Position numbers and translations under genes: made by a program. From NCBI GenBank assembly GCA_007135095.1, contig SLJO01000077.1, forward strand, positions 1-63,839: DNA of 63,839 bases, written 5' to 3'. A model generated the notes under the pieces. It worked only from the letters and a program-made list of their open reading frames with translations, searched no databases and was not told where the DNA came from. This DNA comes from Bacteroidales bacterium (lineage in GTDB: Bacteria; Bacteroidota; Bacteroidia; Bacteroidales; PUMT01). This document shows, piece by piece, positions 26,672-36,169 of the stretch (its first letter is position 1; every line of letters starts with the position of its first letter).

Positions 26672-29299
26672 ATGTTTATGAACTCCAATCAACTCCGCCT
26701 TGCTTTTTTGGATTTTTTCAGAAAAAAAAATCACCATATCGTTCCCTCTGCCCCCATCGTTGTCAAAAACGACCCCAGCCTGATGTTTACCAACGCCGGC
26801 ATGAATCAGTTCAAGGATATATTCCTTGGCAACATGCAGACCGAACATCCCAGGGTGGCCAATTCCCAAAAATGCCTGAGAGTGTCGGGAAAGCACAACG
26901 ACCTTGAGGAGGTTGGTCACGACACTTACCACCATACCATGTTCGAAATGCTTGGCAACTGGTCGTTTGGCGACTATTTCAAAGAAGATGCTATTAAATG
27001 GTCTTACGAATTTTTAGTAAAAGAGTTACAAATCCCCCAGGATCGTTTGTATGCCACTGTTTTTGAGGGCTATACTCCTGAAAACCTGGAGCCTGACCTT
27101 GATGCAAAGCAGTGGTGGAAAAAATACCTCCCCGAAGACCGCATCCTGACGGGCTCCAAAAAAGATAATTTCTGGGAAATGGGAGACACCGGGCCATGCG
27201 GCCCCTGCTCGGAAATACACATTGACATCCGTTCTGATCAGGAAAGAAAGGCCACTGACGGGGCTACCCTGGTAAACAACGATCACCCCGGCGTTATTGA
27301 AATCTGGAACCTGGTTTTCATCCAGCACAACAGGAAAGCCGACGGCAGCCTGGAGAAGCTTCCGATGCAGCATGTTGACACAGGAATGGGTTTTGAAAGG
27401 CTTTGCATGGTAGTGCAGAACAAGCAATCCAATTACGATACAGACCTGTTCCTGCCCCTGACAGATAAGATTGGCGCTTTAACCGGACTTCAATACGGAA
27501 CAGGTGGCAAAAGCGATATTGCAATGAGAGTGGTGGCCGACCATCTCCGTACGCTGGCCTTTTCAATTGCCGACGGACAAGTTCCTTCCAACAACAAGGC
27601 GGGGTATGTCATAAGGCGCATTCTCCGCAGGGCTGTCAGGTACGGGTACAGTTTCCTGGGGCAGTCAGCTCCTTTTATATACAAGCTGGTACCCGTGCTT
27701 GTGGATATTATGGGCGAAGCATACCCGGAACTGCCGGCACAGCAGAAATTTATCGAAAAAGTAATCGAGGAGGAAGAAAGTTCATTTCTTCGTACGCTGG
27801 AAACCGGAATTAAGATGCTTGACCAGGTAATTGCCAGGTCGGAATCTGAAATAATTGATGGTAAAAGTGCATTTGAACTCTACGACACCTACGGGTTTCC
27901 CCCTGACCTTACCCGGTTGATCCTCAAGGAAAAAGGATACACCTTTAACCACGAGGAGTTCACCAGGGAAATGGACGGGCAGAAAAGCCGGTCAAGGCAG
28001 GATGCCAGGGTTGAGGCGGGCGACTGGATTGTATTGAAAAACGTTTCAGGAGAAGATTTTGTAGGCTATGATGTAACCGAAGCAGAGGTTGAAATTACCC
28101 GGTACAGGAAAACGGTATCAAAAGGCAGTGAACTCTATCATCTGGTATTCGACAAAACGCCGTTCTATGCCGAAAGCGGAGGACAGGTTGGCGATACCGG
28201 CATGCTTTCCAATGAAACCGATCAAATAAGGATCATCAACACCATCAAGGAAAATGAACTTAATATTCATATTGCCGAGAAGCTGCCGGCAAATCCTGAA
28301 GGAAAGTTCAGGGCAGTTGTGGATGATGAAAAAAGGAAACTCACCGCAAACAACCATACGGCAACGCATCTCCTGCATGATGCATTGAGGAATATCCTGG
28401 GAAGCCATGTTGAACAAAAAGGTTCACTTGTTCACCATGAATATCTTCGTTTTGACTTTTCACATTTCCAGAAGCCCGGCGATGAAGAATTAACCAGGCT
28501 GGAAAATGAGGTTAACAGGATGATCAGGGAGAACCTTCCCAGAACCGAGCATAGGGATGTTCCTGTAGAAGAAGCAAGGGCTTCCGGTGCCATCTCCCTT
28601 TTCGGGGAAAAATACGGAAACAGGGTCCGTACCATCCGCTTCGGTAATTCCGTTGAGCTATGCGGGGGAATTCATGTTGAAAGAACAGGACAGATAGGCC
28701 TGTTCAAGATTGTTTCGGAATCGGCCATTGCTGCCGGCATCCGGAGGATCGAGGCAGTTACAGGTCCACGCGCCGAAGAGTGGGTCAATGAGCAGGCAGC
28801 CATGCTAAAGCAGATCAAAGCCCTTTTAAAAACCTCAGACGATCCCGTCAGGCCTTTGCAGCAGCTGATAAAGGACAAATCATCGCTGGAAAAGCAACTG
28901 GAAAAAATGAGCAAGGCTAAGGCTACGAACCTGAAGTCCATGCTGATGGAAAAAGTTCAAATGAAGGATGGCATAAATATAATCGCCGAGATCGTGGAGG
29001 CAGATTCTCCTGCCACGCTGAAGGACATCTCCTTCCAGCTGAAAGGCGAGCTGCCCGGCCTGTTTATGATCCTGGGATCGGAAATCTCGGGCAAGGCCCA
29101 TCTGGCAGTGATGATCTCGGAAGAGCTAACGCAAAAAGGCCTCAGGGCAGACCAGGTAATCGGCAAAATCTCCGGCCACATCAAGGGAGGCGGCGGCGGA
29201 CAATCATTTTTTGCCACTGCCGGAGGTAAAAACCCCGCCGGCATGGGCGCTGCAATAAACAGCGCACTGGATATTGCCAGGGGCACGCTGCAACCCTGA
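26672..29299 (+). CDS. alaS: Alanyl-tRNA synthetase
   Basis: 875 residues, normal length. Class II motifs are at the N-terminus (TNAGMNQFKDIFLG, MFEMLGNWSFGDYF). The editing domain carries HTATHLLH and CGGIHVERTGQIGLFKI zinc/editing motifs, and the C-terminal C-Ala/DHHA1 domain ends with a Gly-rich KGGGGGQSFFATAGG. The enzyme charges tRNA-Ala and clears mischarged Ser and Gly. The first Met is at 26672; Met3 (26678) is an alternative. It is divergent from the M23 gene. Confidence 0.97.
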   Translation: MFMNSNQLRLAFLDFFRKKNHHIVPSAPIVVKNDPSLMFTNAGMNQFKDIFLGNMQTEHPRVANSQKCLRVSGKHNDLEEVGHDTYHHTMFEMLGNWSFGDYFKEDAIKWSYEFLVKELQIPQDRLYATVFEGYTPENLEPDLDAKQWWKKYLPEDRILTGSKKDNFWEMGDTGPCGPCSEIHIDIRSDQERKATDGATLVNNDHPGVIEIWNLVFIQHNRKADGSLEKLPMQHVDTGMGFERLCMVVQNKQSNYDTDLFLPLTDKIGALTGLQYGTGGKSDIAMRVVADHLRTLAFSIADGQVPSNNKAGYVIRRILRRAVRYGYSFLGQSAPFIYKLVPVLVDIMGEAYPELPAQQKFIEKVIEEEESSFLRTLETGIKMLDQVIARSESEIIDGKSAFELYDTYGFPPDLTRLILKEKGYTFNHEEFTREMDGQKSRSRQDARVEAGDWIVLKNVSGEDFVGYDVTEAEVEITRYRKTVSKGSELYHLVFDKTPFYAESGGQVGDTGMLSNETDQIRIINTIKENELNIHIAEKLPANPEGKFRAVVDDEKRKLTANNHTATHLLHDALRNILGSHVEQKGSLVHHEYLRFDFSHFQKPGDEELTRLENEVNRMIRENLPRTEHRDVPVEEARASGAISLFGEKYGNRVRTIRFGNSVELCGGIHVERTGQIGLFKIVSESAIAAGIRRIEAVTGPRAEEWVNEQAAMLKQIKALLKTSDDPVRPLQQLIKDKSSLEKQLEKMSKAKATNLKSMLMEKVQMKDGINIIAEIVEADSPATLKDISFQLKGELPGLFMILGSEISGKAHLAVMISEELTQKGLRADQVIGKISGHIKGGGGGQSFFATAGGKNPAGMGAAINSALDIARGTLQP

Positions 29300-29322
29300 C
29301 GGTTTGTGCCGGTCAAGTCGCA

Positions 29323-29362
29323 GGGCAGGAAGGGATGCTGGCAGGACCGTTAATTCCTGCCC
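29323..29362. terminator. Possible bidirectional terminator hairpin between alaS and the symporter gene
   Basis: GGGCAGGAA (29323-29331) pairs with TTCCTGCCC (29354-29362) across a 22-base loop. The two convergent genes end on either side, the right arm overlapping the last codons of the symporter. There is no clear T run, so this is a weak call. Confidence 0.3.
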
Positions 29363-30798
29363 CTTGCTATCAGCAGGAGTCCGGCAAAAGTAATCAGCCC
29401 GTTCACCAGCAGCAGTTCATAACCGAACCGGTAACCGCCCAGCAGGGCCTGTGAGTTGGCATCCAGCAGCCAGGTAAGCAAAGGCGAAGCCACAGCCACC
29501 AGTGGCACCAGCCTGTCCCTTACATTCAGCCTGGTAAATATGCCAAATGAATATAATCCAAGCAGCGGGCCGTAAGTATATCCTGCAACAGTGAAAAGGG
29601 CCCCTATAACGCTCTGGTCATTCAGTATCCTGAAAAATACAATCACCAGTCCGAGAACCACAGCCATAAGAGCATGAACGATGGTCCTTGTCCTGACAAG
29701 CCTGGATTCCGGCAGTGAACCAGCATCGAGGATGTCAATGGTAAAGGAGGTGGTCAGCGCTGTCAGGGTGGAGTCGGCGCTTGAATATGTTGCAGCCACG
29801 AGTCCGACTATAAAAAACACGGTTATATAGGCTGGCAGATACCCCTGGGTGGCAATAACGGGAAACAGGTCATCGGCTCTTTCGGGAATGGCAATGCCCT
29901 CACGGGTGGCGAAAACAAGCAGCAAAACTCCCAGCGAGAGAAGCAGAAGCTTAACTGGAATCAGTGTGATGCTGAACCAGTACATATTCTTCTTAGCCTC
30001 TGAAATATTCCTGCAACTCAGGTTCTTCTGCATCATGTCCTGATCCAGGCCTGTCATAACGATGGCAATAAATATCCCTCCCACAAACTGTTTGGCAAAA
30101 TGGCGGCTGTCTTTGAAATCGTCAAGAAAGAACACCCTTGAATAGTCACTTTCATAAATCACGCGCACCACTCCTGAAAAACCCAGCTGTAGCTCACCGG
30201 CAACAGCCCATACCGTGGCCCCGGCGGCGACCAGCATAAAAAGGGTCTGCAGCAAGTCAGTCCAGATAATGGTTTTTATGCCCCCCCTGAAGGTATACAG
30301 CCAGATTAACGTAATGGTCATTGCCACCGTTCCGTAAAACGGTATTGCCCATGCATCCGAAACGGTTATCTGCAGTACGCTGGCCATAAGATAAACCCTG
30401 AAAGAGGTACCTGTAAGCCGGGATAAAAGAAAAAACACGGCTCCGGTTTTATAGGAACTTGTGCCAAACCTTATTTTCAGGTAAGAGTAAATCGATGTCA
30501 GATTCAGCCGGTAGTAAAGCGGCATAAGGATGTTTGCTATAATAAAGTAGCCCACCAGGAAGCCAAGCACCATCTGCATGTATGAAAAGCTGCTCTCACC
30601 CACCCATCCAGGTATGGAGATAAAGGTAATGCCCGAGAGGGTGGCACCGATCATGCCAAAGGCCACAACATACCAGGGAGATTCCCTGTTTGCCAGAAAA
30701 AATGCAGCACTGCCCCTGTCCTTTCCGGTAAACCATGAAATCACGAAAAGGAGCATAAAGTATGCGAATACAATGCTGATAACTAAAAAAGGAGCCAT
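29350..30798 (-). CDS. Sodium/solute symporter family (SSS) transporter
   Basis: 482 residues with about 13 hydrophobic segments. The family features are AFGMIGATLSGITFISIPGWVG near the N-terminus (the sodium-site helix with its unwound stretch), GGIKTIIWTDLLQTLFM, and ATYSSADSTLTALTTSF later. This is the SSS (SGLT/PutP-like) family, which couples sodium entry to uptake of sugars, amino acids, vitamins or carboxylates; the substrate is not readable. It is monocistronic, convergent with alaS and divergent from recR. Confidence 0.9.
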   Translation of the reverse strand: MAPFLVISIVFAYFMLLFVISWFTGKDRGSAAFFLANRESPWYVVAFGMIGATLSGITFISIPGWVGESSFSYMQMVLGFLVGYFIIANILMPLYYRLNLTSIYSYLKIRFGTSSYKTGAVFFLLSRLTGTSFRVYLMASVLQITVSDAWAIPFYGTVAMTITLIWLYTFRGGIKTIIWTDLLQTLFMLVAAGATVWAVAGELQLGFSGVVRVIYESDYSRVFFLDDFKDSRHFAKQFVGGIFIAIVMTGLDQDMMQKNLSCRNISEAKKNMYWFSITLIPVKLLLLSLGVLLLVFATREGIAIPERADDLFPVIATQGYLPAYITVFFIVGLVAATYSSADSTLTALTTSFTIDILDAGSLPESRLVRTRTIVHALMAVVLGLVIVFFRILNDQSVIGALFTVAGYTYGPLLGLYSFGIFTRLNVRDRLVPLVAVASPLLTWLLDANSQALLGGYRFGYELLLVNGLITFAGLLLIARGRN

Positions 30799-30903
30799 TC
30801 CCGTAATTATTGAAATTTTTCAGGGCACAATAATCCCGATTAAGAATGCAAGGTTACATAAAAAATTAAAAAGGAGTTATGCGCAGCGGCTGATCAATCA
30901 ATT

Positions 30904-30935
30904 TTTGGTTATGCCCTTTATAGATGTTAATTTTG
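30904..30935 (+). promoter_or_regulatory. Bacteroidota consensus promoter for recR
   Basis: TTTG at 30904-30907 and TAATTTTG at 30928-30935 are 20 bases apart, a full match to the Bacteroidota -33/-7 consensus TTTG-N19/20-TAnnTTTG. Transcription would begin around 30942, leaving a leader of only about 14 bases before the GTG start of recR. Confidence 0.6.
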
Positions 30936-30955
30936 CAAGGTAAAAATAACTAAAG

Positions 30956-31594
30956 GTGAATACTGATAATTATCCATCCAGGCTGCTTGAAGCGGCAACC
31001 TCCGAATTTGCAAGCCTTCCCGGCATAGGGAAAAAAACGGCCCTCAGGCTCGTTTTGCACCTGCTTAAACAGGATTTGGCTGATGTTGAAAAATTCTCTT
31101 CGTCCATCCTGCAACTTAAAAAAGAGATCAGGCACTGCAAATCCTGCCATAATATTTCAGATACTGATATTTGTAATATCTGCGCCAGCGCCAAACGTGA
31201 TCATTCGATAATATGTGTGGTTGAGAACATAAAAGACGTAATGTCCATAGAGAATACCCACCAGTATTCAGGCGTATACCACGTCCTGGGCGGTATAATA
31301 TCTCCCATGGACGGAACAGGTCCGGGAGACCTGAACATAAAATCCCTGGAGGAAAAGGTTGCCGCGGGCAATGTGAAGGAAATAGTTCTTGCCCTTAGCA
31401 CAACCATGGAAGGGGACACCACTAATTTTTACATATACCGCAAGCTTCAGAAATATCCGCTCACCATTTCCATAATTGCAAGGGGCGTTTCTATCGGCGA
31501 CGAACTGGAATACGCCGACGAAGTTACCCTGGGAAGGTCTATTGCCAACAGGACCCTTTTCGAGGCTTCCTTTAATGGCGGAAAAACCGGATAA
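30956..31594 (+). CDS. recR: Recombination mediator protein RecR
   Basis: 212 residues from a GTG start. The N-terminal helix-hairpin-helix ([15 protein letters not shown]), the four-cysteine zinc finger (Cys61, Cys64, Cys73, Cys76) and the Toprim domain ([28 protein letters not shown]) are in the normal order. RecR works with RecO (and RecF) to load RecA on gapped DNA. The GTG is the only sensible start: it lies just after the promoter above, and there is no in-frame ATG near the N-terminus. Confidence 0.95.
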   Translation: MNTDNYPSRLLEAATSEFASLPGIGKKTALRLVLHLLKQDLADVEKFSSSILQLKKEIRHCKSCHNISDTDICNICASAKRDHSIICVVENIKDVMSIENTHQYSGVYHVLGGIISPMDGTGPGDLNIKSLEEKVAAGNVKEIVLALSTTMEGDTTNFYIYRKLQKYPLTISIIARGVSIGDELEYADEVTLGRSIANRTLFEASFNGGKTG

Positions 31595-31816
31595 AACCGG
31601 CCGCCGTCCAATGCCGTTTTTCCTGCCTGCCAGGCAAAGCGCACCGGCAAAAACATTGCCAGGGAGGAAGCATATAAAAACTTAATTATTTCTTATCAGG
31701 GGGTTTTTGATTAAAACCCGCCAAAATATTTGCTGTTGACCTTTACAATTTGCAATTTCGTATAGTAAATAACTTATTCTTTTCCTGCCGGTCAAAATAT
31801 TTTAAAAAATGATCCC

Positions 31817-33028
31817 ATGGTAAGCGATTTGAATGAAATCTTCAACAGGCAGATCAGCTCCCGTAAAAAATCTGCCATCAGGGAGGTGCTTAAACTAACC
31901 CAGCGTCAGGATATTATTTCATTTGCCGGGGGGTTGCCTTCACCCGAGTCCTTTCCGGTTGAAGAACTGAGGAGGATAGTATGTGAATTATTCGACTCTG
32001 ATGATGCACAACATGCGCTGCAATATGGTATTACCGAGGGGGAAGTCCATCTAAGGGAGCTGCTGGTTGAAAGATACCGCAAGCAGGGTTTGAAAATAGG
32101 AATTGAAAATCTTATCATCACAACCGCCTCCCAGCAGGCGCTTGATCTGCTTCCCAAGATATTCATAAATCCCGGCGACAAAATTATCTGCGGACTGCCG
32201 TCATACCTGGGAGGAATAAGCGCATTCAGCTTTTATGGCGCAGGACTGGAAGGCATCAGGCTGGATAAAAGTGGAATGAGACCAGACCTTCTGGAAGAAA
32301 AACTGAAAAAGATGAAGGCCTTCGGTGAAAAGCCGAAATTTATATACACCATACCCGATTTTCAGAATCCTGCAGGAATAACAATGCCTGAATCAAGAAG
32401 GCAGGAAATACTTGACATTGCCCGCAAATATGACATCCTCATAGTGGAAGACAGCCCATACCGCGAACTGAGGTTCGAGGGCAAGCCCAGGAAAATGATT
32501 TATGCCATGGATAATACCGGACAGGTAATATCCATCGGGACATTTTCAAAGATCCTTGCCCCGGGATTCAGAATAGGGTGGATGATCGCCAACGAGGCCA
32601 TAATCGACAAGCTGGTTATTGCAAAACAGACTGCAGACCTCTGCACTTCTCCCTTTGTGCAAAAAATTGCAGCCAGGTATATAGAAACAGGCATCTTCGA
32701 TACCCATCTGGTGAAGATCAGGGATATGTACCATGAAAAAAGGGATATAATGATATCGGCACTGAAGGAATACATGCCGGCAGGCGTCAGCTGGACAGAA
32801 CCCGAGGGAGGGCTGTTCCTGTTTCTTACCCTTCCGGTCCATATTGAAGCAGAAGATCTTTTCATGCAGGCCATCGAGGAAAAGGTTGCCTTTGTTCCGG
32901 GAAATGTTTTCTATTGTGACGGAAGCGGAAGGAACACCCTCAGGCTGAACTTCTCTTTTGCCTCAAAAGACATGAATGTTGAAGGCATAAGGAGACTTGC
33001 AAAGGCTATCGGAAAAAATCTCGCATAG
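31817..33028 (+). CDS. PLP-dependent aminotransferase, class I/II (2-aminoadipate/aromatic type)
   Basis: 403 residues, fold-type I. The N-terminal ISFAGGLPSPESFP is typical of the 2-aminoadipate transaminase/MocR-like subgroup. The PLP residues are IVEDSPYRELRF, with the Schiff-base Lys245 in IGTFSKILAPGFRIGW. The C-terminal GGLFLFLTLP and NTLRLNFSFAS complete the active site. Likely substrates are branched-chain, aromatic or 2-aminoadipate amino acids; the sequence does not decide. There is no DNA-binding domain, so it is the enzyme, not a MocR regulator. Confidence 0.88.
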   Translation: MVSDLNEIFNRQISSRKKSAIREVLKLTQRQDIISFAGGLPSPESFPVEELRRIVCELFDSDDAQHALQYGITEGEVHLRELLVERYRKQGLKIGIENLIITTASQQALDLLPKIFINPGDKIICGLPSYLGGISAFSFYGAGLEGIRLDKSGMRPDLLEEKLKKMKAFGEKPKFIYTIPDFQNPAGITMPESRRQEILDIARKYDILIVEDSPYRELRFEGKPRKMIYAMDNTGQVISIGTFSKILAPGFRIGWMIANEAIIDKLVIAKQTADLCTSPFVQKIAARYIETGIFDTHLVKIRDMYHEKRDIMISALKEYMPAGVSWTEPEGGLFLFLTLPVHIEAEDLFMQAIEEKVAFVPGNVFYCDGSGRNTLRLNFSFASKDMNVEGIRRLAKAIGKNLA

Positions 33029-33060
33029 AAAGGCGCAACATCAAAACCGGATCCTTTTTT

Positions 33061-33068
33061 TATCTTTG
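33061..33068 (+). promoter_or_regulatory. Possible -7 box (TATCTTTG) for the glycosyltransferase gene
   Basis: TATCTTTG followed by C fits TAnnTTTG and lies 37 bases before the ATG at 33106. No TTTG is present at the expected -33 distance, so read-through from the aminotransferase gene remains possible. Confidence 0.35.
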
Positions 33069-33105
33069 CAACAACGGTTTTGCAACAGCATATGTATAAC
33101 ACTGG

Positions 33106-34338
33106 ATGAAGCTTTCGGTAATCATAGTAAGCTACAATGTCAAAAACTTCCTGGAGAACTGCCTTTATTCTGTCAGGAAAGCAGCCTTTGGGATTGACGC
33201 AGACATTTTTGTTGTTGACAATAACTCTGCAGATGGCTCAGCCGACATGGTAGAAGAAAAGTTTGCCGGTGTCACCCTTATCAGGAACACGGCCAACCTG
33301 GGATTTTCCAAAGCCAACAACCAGGCTCTTCCCTATGCAAAAGGGGAATATATCCTCTTCCTTAATCCCGATACCCTTGTCGGGGAAACAACTTTCAGGG
33401 AATGTATTGACTTTATGGACCGCCATCCTGATGCCGGCGCCATGGGTGTGAGAATGAATGACGGGAAGGGGAAGTTCCTTCCCGAGTCAAAAAGGTCAAT
33501 ACCAACTCCAATGGTGGCTTTTTACAAGATCGGCGGACTGGCAAGCATGTTCCCCCGTTCAGAAATCTTTGGCAGGTATTATCTTGGGCATCTTGATAAA
33601 GACAAGACGCACGAGATAGAAGTGCTCACCGGTGCCTTCTTCTTTGCCAGGAAAGAGGCACTGGACAGGACAGGATGGTTCGACGAGGACTTTTTCATGT
33701 ATGGGGAAGATATAGACCTCTCGATACGCCTGCTTAAGAATAACTACCGCCTGTGGTATTACCCCGGAACCTCCATAACGCATTACAAGGGAGAAAGTAC
33801 ACGCAAGTCGAGCATTAATTATGTGCTGGTCTTCTACCGGGCAATGATAATATATTCAAGAAAGCATTTTGACCCGGGCGGCACATTCATGCTTCTCTTA
33901 CTGCTTTATATTGCCATATGGTTTCGTGCCGGACTGTCAATTTCAGGAAGGGTTATCAGGCGCAGTATACTGCCTACCCTGGATGCCGGCATCATCTGCG
34001 CCGGTTACCTGCTGATACCGTCAAAATGGGAGGCTCAGCTTTCCCTGACGGGGGGGGTGTATCCTGAAGAAAGCCGGTTGGTTCTTATCCCGGCGCTTAT
34101 CCTGGTATGGGTCGTCTCCATTTACCTGACGGGAGGCTACAGGAACCCTCCCGATATATCCGCGGCACTGCGGGGACTTTTTTACGGAAGCGTGGCGATT
34201 TTGCTTGTCTATGCAATGCTTAACACCGACTGGTACGTGAAAATAGCAACGATACTCCCGCTTGCTGTTTTGACAGCGCTTATTGCCAGCCTTGCAAGGA
34301 TGCTTCTTTTATACCTGAAGATCCCCGGCAGCAGGTAG
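33106..34338 (+). CDS. Family 2 glycosyltransferase with C-terminal membrane segments
   Basis: 410 residues. Residues 1-240 are a GT-A domain of the WbbL/rhamnosyltransferase type: LSVIIVSYNVKNFLENCL, FVVDNNSADGSADM, LFLNPDTLVG (DxD equivalent) and the acceptor stretch GWFDEDFFMYGEDIDLSIR. Residues about 260-405 hold several hydrophobic helices, so the enzyme sits in the inner membrane. It probably adds a sugar to a lipid-linked precursor of a surface polysaccharide. Part of the C-terminal membrane block (LTGGYRNPPDISAALRG and what follows) recalls the linker of bacterial sugar-phosphate transferases, but their catalytic domain is absent. Confidence 0.88.
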   Translation: MKLSVIIVSYNVKNFLENCLYSVRKAAFGIDADIFVVDNNSADGSADMVEEKFAGVTLIRNTANLGFSKANNQALPYAKGEYILFLNPDTLVGETTFRECIDFMDRHPDAGAMGVRMNDGKGKFLPESKRSIPTPMVAFYKIGGLASMFPRSEIFGRYYLGHLDKDKTHEIEVLTGAFFFARKEALDRTGWFDEDFFMYGEDIDLSIRLLKNNYRLWYYPGTSITHYKGESTRKSSINYVLVFYRAMIIYSRKHFDPGGTFMLLLLLYIAIWFRAGLSISGRVIRRSILPTLDAGIICAGYLLIPSKWEAQLSLTGGVYPEESRLVLIPALILVWVVSIYLTGGYRNPPDISAALRGLFYGSVAILLVYAMLNTDWYVKIATILPLAVLTALIASLARMLLLYLKIPGSR

Positions 34339-34449
34339 CACGATTTGGCCACCATGGATAAAAATCACATCATACCGGGATTGTAATTTGAACAGTTTCC
34401 GGTAAATTTTGTTGCATTTCGGGTATCTTACTAACACAATAGCCCCGTC

Positions 34450-35925
34450 ATGGCAAAAATTGAACTTGTACTGCCCGCTATGGGCGAAGGAATAATTGAG
34501 GCTACCATTACCAGATGGCTCATCAGCGAAGGCAGCATGGTTGAAGAAGATCAGCCCCTGCTGGAAATTGCCACAGACAAGGTTGATTCCGAAATACCTT
34601 CCCCCGTCAAGGGTATTGTTTCAAAAATTATGATGAAGGAGGGCGAAGTGCCTTCGGTAGGGGATATTCTTGCAGTCATTGAAACACAGGAGGAAGCTGA
34701 AAGTCCCAAACCAAAGGATGTTCACCACAAAGCCGAACCCGTTACAGCTGCTCCGGCAGAACCTGATGATGATCCTGATGACAAAACCACCAAAAAGCAG
34801 GCGCAGGAATTCCCGAGGCAAACACCATCGGGGAAATTCTTAACCCCCCTGGTCAGAAACATTGCCCGGGAAGAAAATGTTACCGCCGGGGAGCTTGACG
34901 GAATAAAGGGAAGTGGCGAAGGCGGAAGAATTACCAAGGATGATATACTGAAGTACCTGGAAAGCAGGACTTCAGAAAAGCCGGGTGAAGGCGCCACTGC
35001 CGGTGAAGTCAGAAAAGGAAGTCCGGAAGAAGAAAAGGGTCCTGTTGCCGGTAAAGTCAGAAAAGAAGAAAAGGGTCCGGTTGCCGGTGAAGTCAGCAAA
35101 GAACAGCAGGGGCAGCCGGTTGACGGTGATTCAGACAGCGAGTCCCGGATCGCGGCAGAATCACAGGAAGAGGAACAGGCAGGGAAAAGGGAAACATCCG
35201 GTAAAGCACTGGAAGAGGGCGACAGGATTTTAGCCATGGACCGCAAGAGGATGCTTATTGCCAGCCATATGGTCAGTTCAAAACGCACCTCGGCGCATGT
35301 TACCTCATTTATAGATGCAGATGTTACCGACCTGGTCAGGTGGAGGGAGGCCAACAAGCAGGGCTTCCAGGATCGTGAAAAACAAAACCTTACGTATACC
35401 CCGGTTTTTATCGAAGCATCAGCAAGGGCACTCAGGGATTTCCCCATGGTAAATATTTCCGTAGAGGGAACAAACATAATAGTTAAAAAAAGGATAAACA
35501 TAGGGATGGCAGTTGCTTTGCCTGACGGGAACCTTATTGTGCCGGTAATAAGTAATGCCGATGAAAAAAACCTGTTCGGCCTGGTTAAGATCGTTAATGA
35601 CCTTGCACACAGGGCAAGGTCCGGAAAGCTTCAGCCGCATGAAATATCAGGTGGCACATTCACGGTGACCAATTTCGGTTCTTTCAAAAACACTACCGGT
35701 ACTCCCGTAATCAACCAGCCTGAGGTTGCAATCCTGGGTACAGGGGCCATTGTAAAAAAACCGGTTGTTCTGGAAACAGCCCAGGGCGATGTCATTGCAA
35801 TAAGGCACATTATGACGCTTTCGCTCTCCTACGATCACCGGGTGGTTGATGGTGCACTCGGGGGAAAATTTCTGAGGCGGATCTCAGAGTACCTCGAAAG
35901 CTTCGATCCGGGAAGGAAAATATAA
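34450..35925 (+). CDS. Dihydrolipoamide acyltransferase (E2) of a 2-oxoacid dehydrogenase complex
   Basis: 491 residues in the normal E2 order: a lipoyl domain at 1-80 with the lipoylated Lys44 (EIATDKVDS), a peripheral-subunit-binding domain at about 130-175 (FLTPLVRNIAREENVTAGEL), a charged linker, and the catalytic domain with FTVTNFGSF and the active-site DHRVVDG near the end. The linker from residue 184 contains three copies of an AGxVxK...EEKGPV-like segment (DNA units at 34999, 35047 and 35083). It forms the core of a pyruvate or branched-chain complex. No E1 or E3 gene is adjacent, so partners lie elsewhere and the substrate is undecided. Confidence 0.9.
   Translation: MAKIELVLPAMGEGIIEATITRWLISEGSMVEEDQPLLEIATDKVDSEIPSPVKGIVSKIMMKEGEVPSVGDILAVIETQEEAESPKPKDVHHKAEPVTAAPAEPDDDPDDKTTKKQAQEFPRQTPSGKFLTPLVRNIAREENVTAGELDGIKGSGEGGRITKDDILKYLESRTSEKPGEGATAGEVRKGSPEEEKGPVAGKVRKEEKGPVAGEVSKEQQGQPVDGDSDSESRIAAESQEEEQAGKRETSGKALEEGDRILAMDRKRMLIASHMVSSKRTSAHVTSFIDADVTDLVRWREANKQGFQDREKQNLTYTPVFIEASARALRDFPMVNISVEGTNIIVKKRINIGMAVALPDGNLIVPVISNADEKNLFGLVKIVNDLAHRARSGKLQPHEISGGTFTVTNFGSFKNTTGTPVINQPEVAILGTGAIVKKPVVLETAQGDVIAIRHIMTLSLSYDHRVVDGALGGKFLRRISEYLESFDPGRKI
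34999..35100 (+). repeat. In-frame direct repeats in the E2 linker
   Basis: GCCGGTGAAGTCAG or a one-base variant starts at 34999, 35047 and 35083, spacings of 48 and 36 bases, both multiples of three. The repeats lengthen the flexible linker without breaking the frame. Confidence 0.75.
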
Positions 35926-36169
35926 AAACTACCCACAGCAGGGGTTGCCATTTTTATTTACCACTCCCCCCCTTCACTTGAAGGGTTTTTTTTTAACTTT
36001 ATATATCGTAAATTGTACCCGCAAACCGGTTGAATTTCAACCGGATTATGGTCATAAAGTTTATATTTAAGTATTCACTCTCATGGAGCCCAATGGCATC
36101 ATTAAAAAACAGATCAGGTACGGTTCGATGGGTTAGTTACATGGCATTGATCAGTTTTATTGGCATTGC

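Noticed and set aside
31744..31752. TACAATTTG as a -7 box for the aminotransferase gene
   Set aside because: It has three bases instead of two between TA and TTTG and no -33 box.
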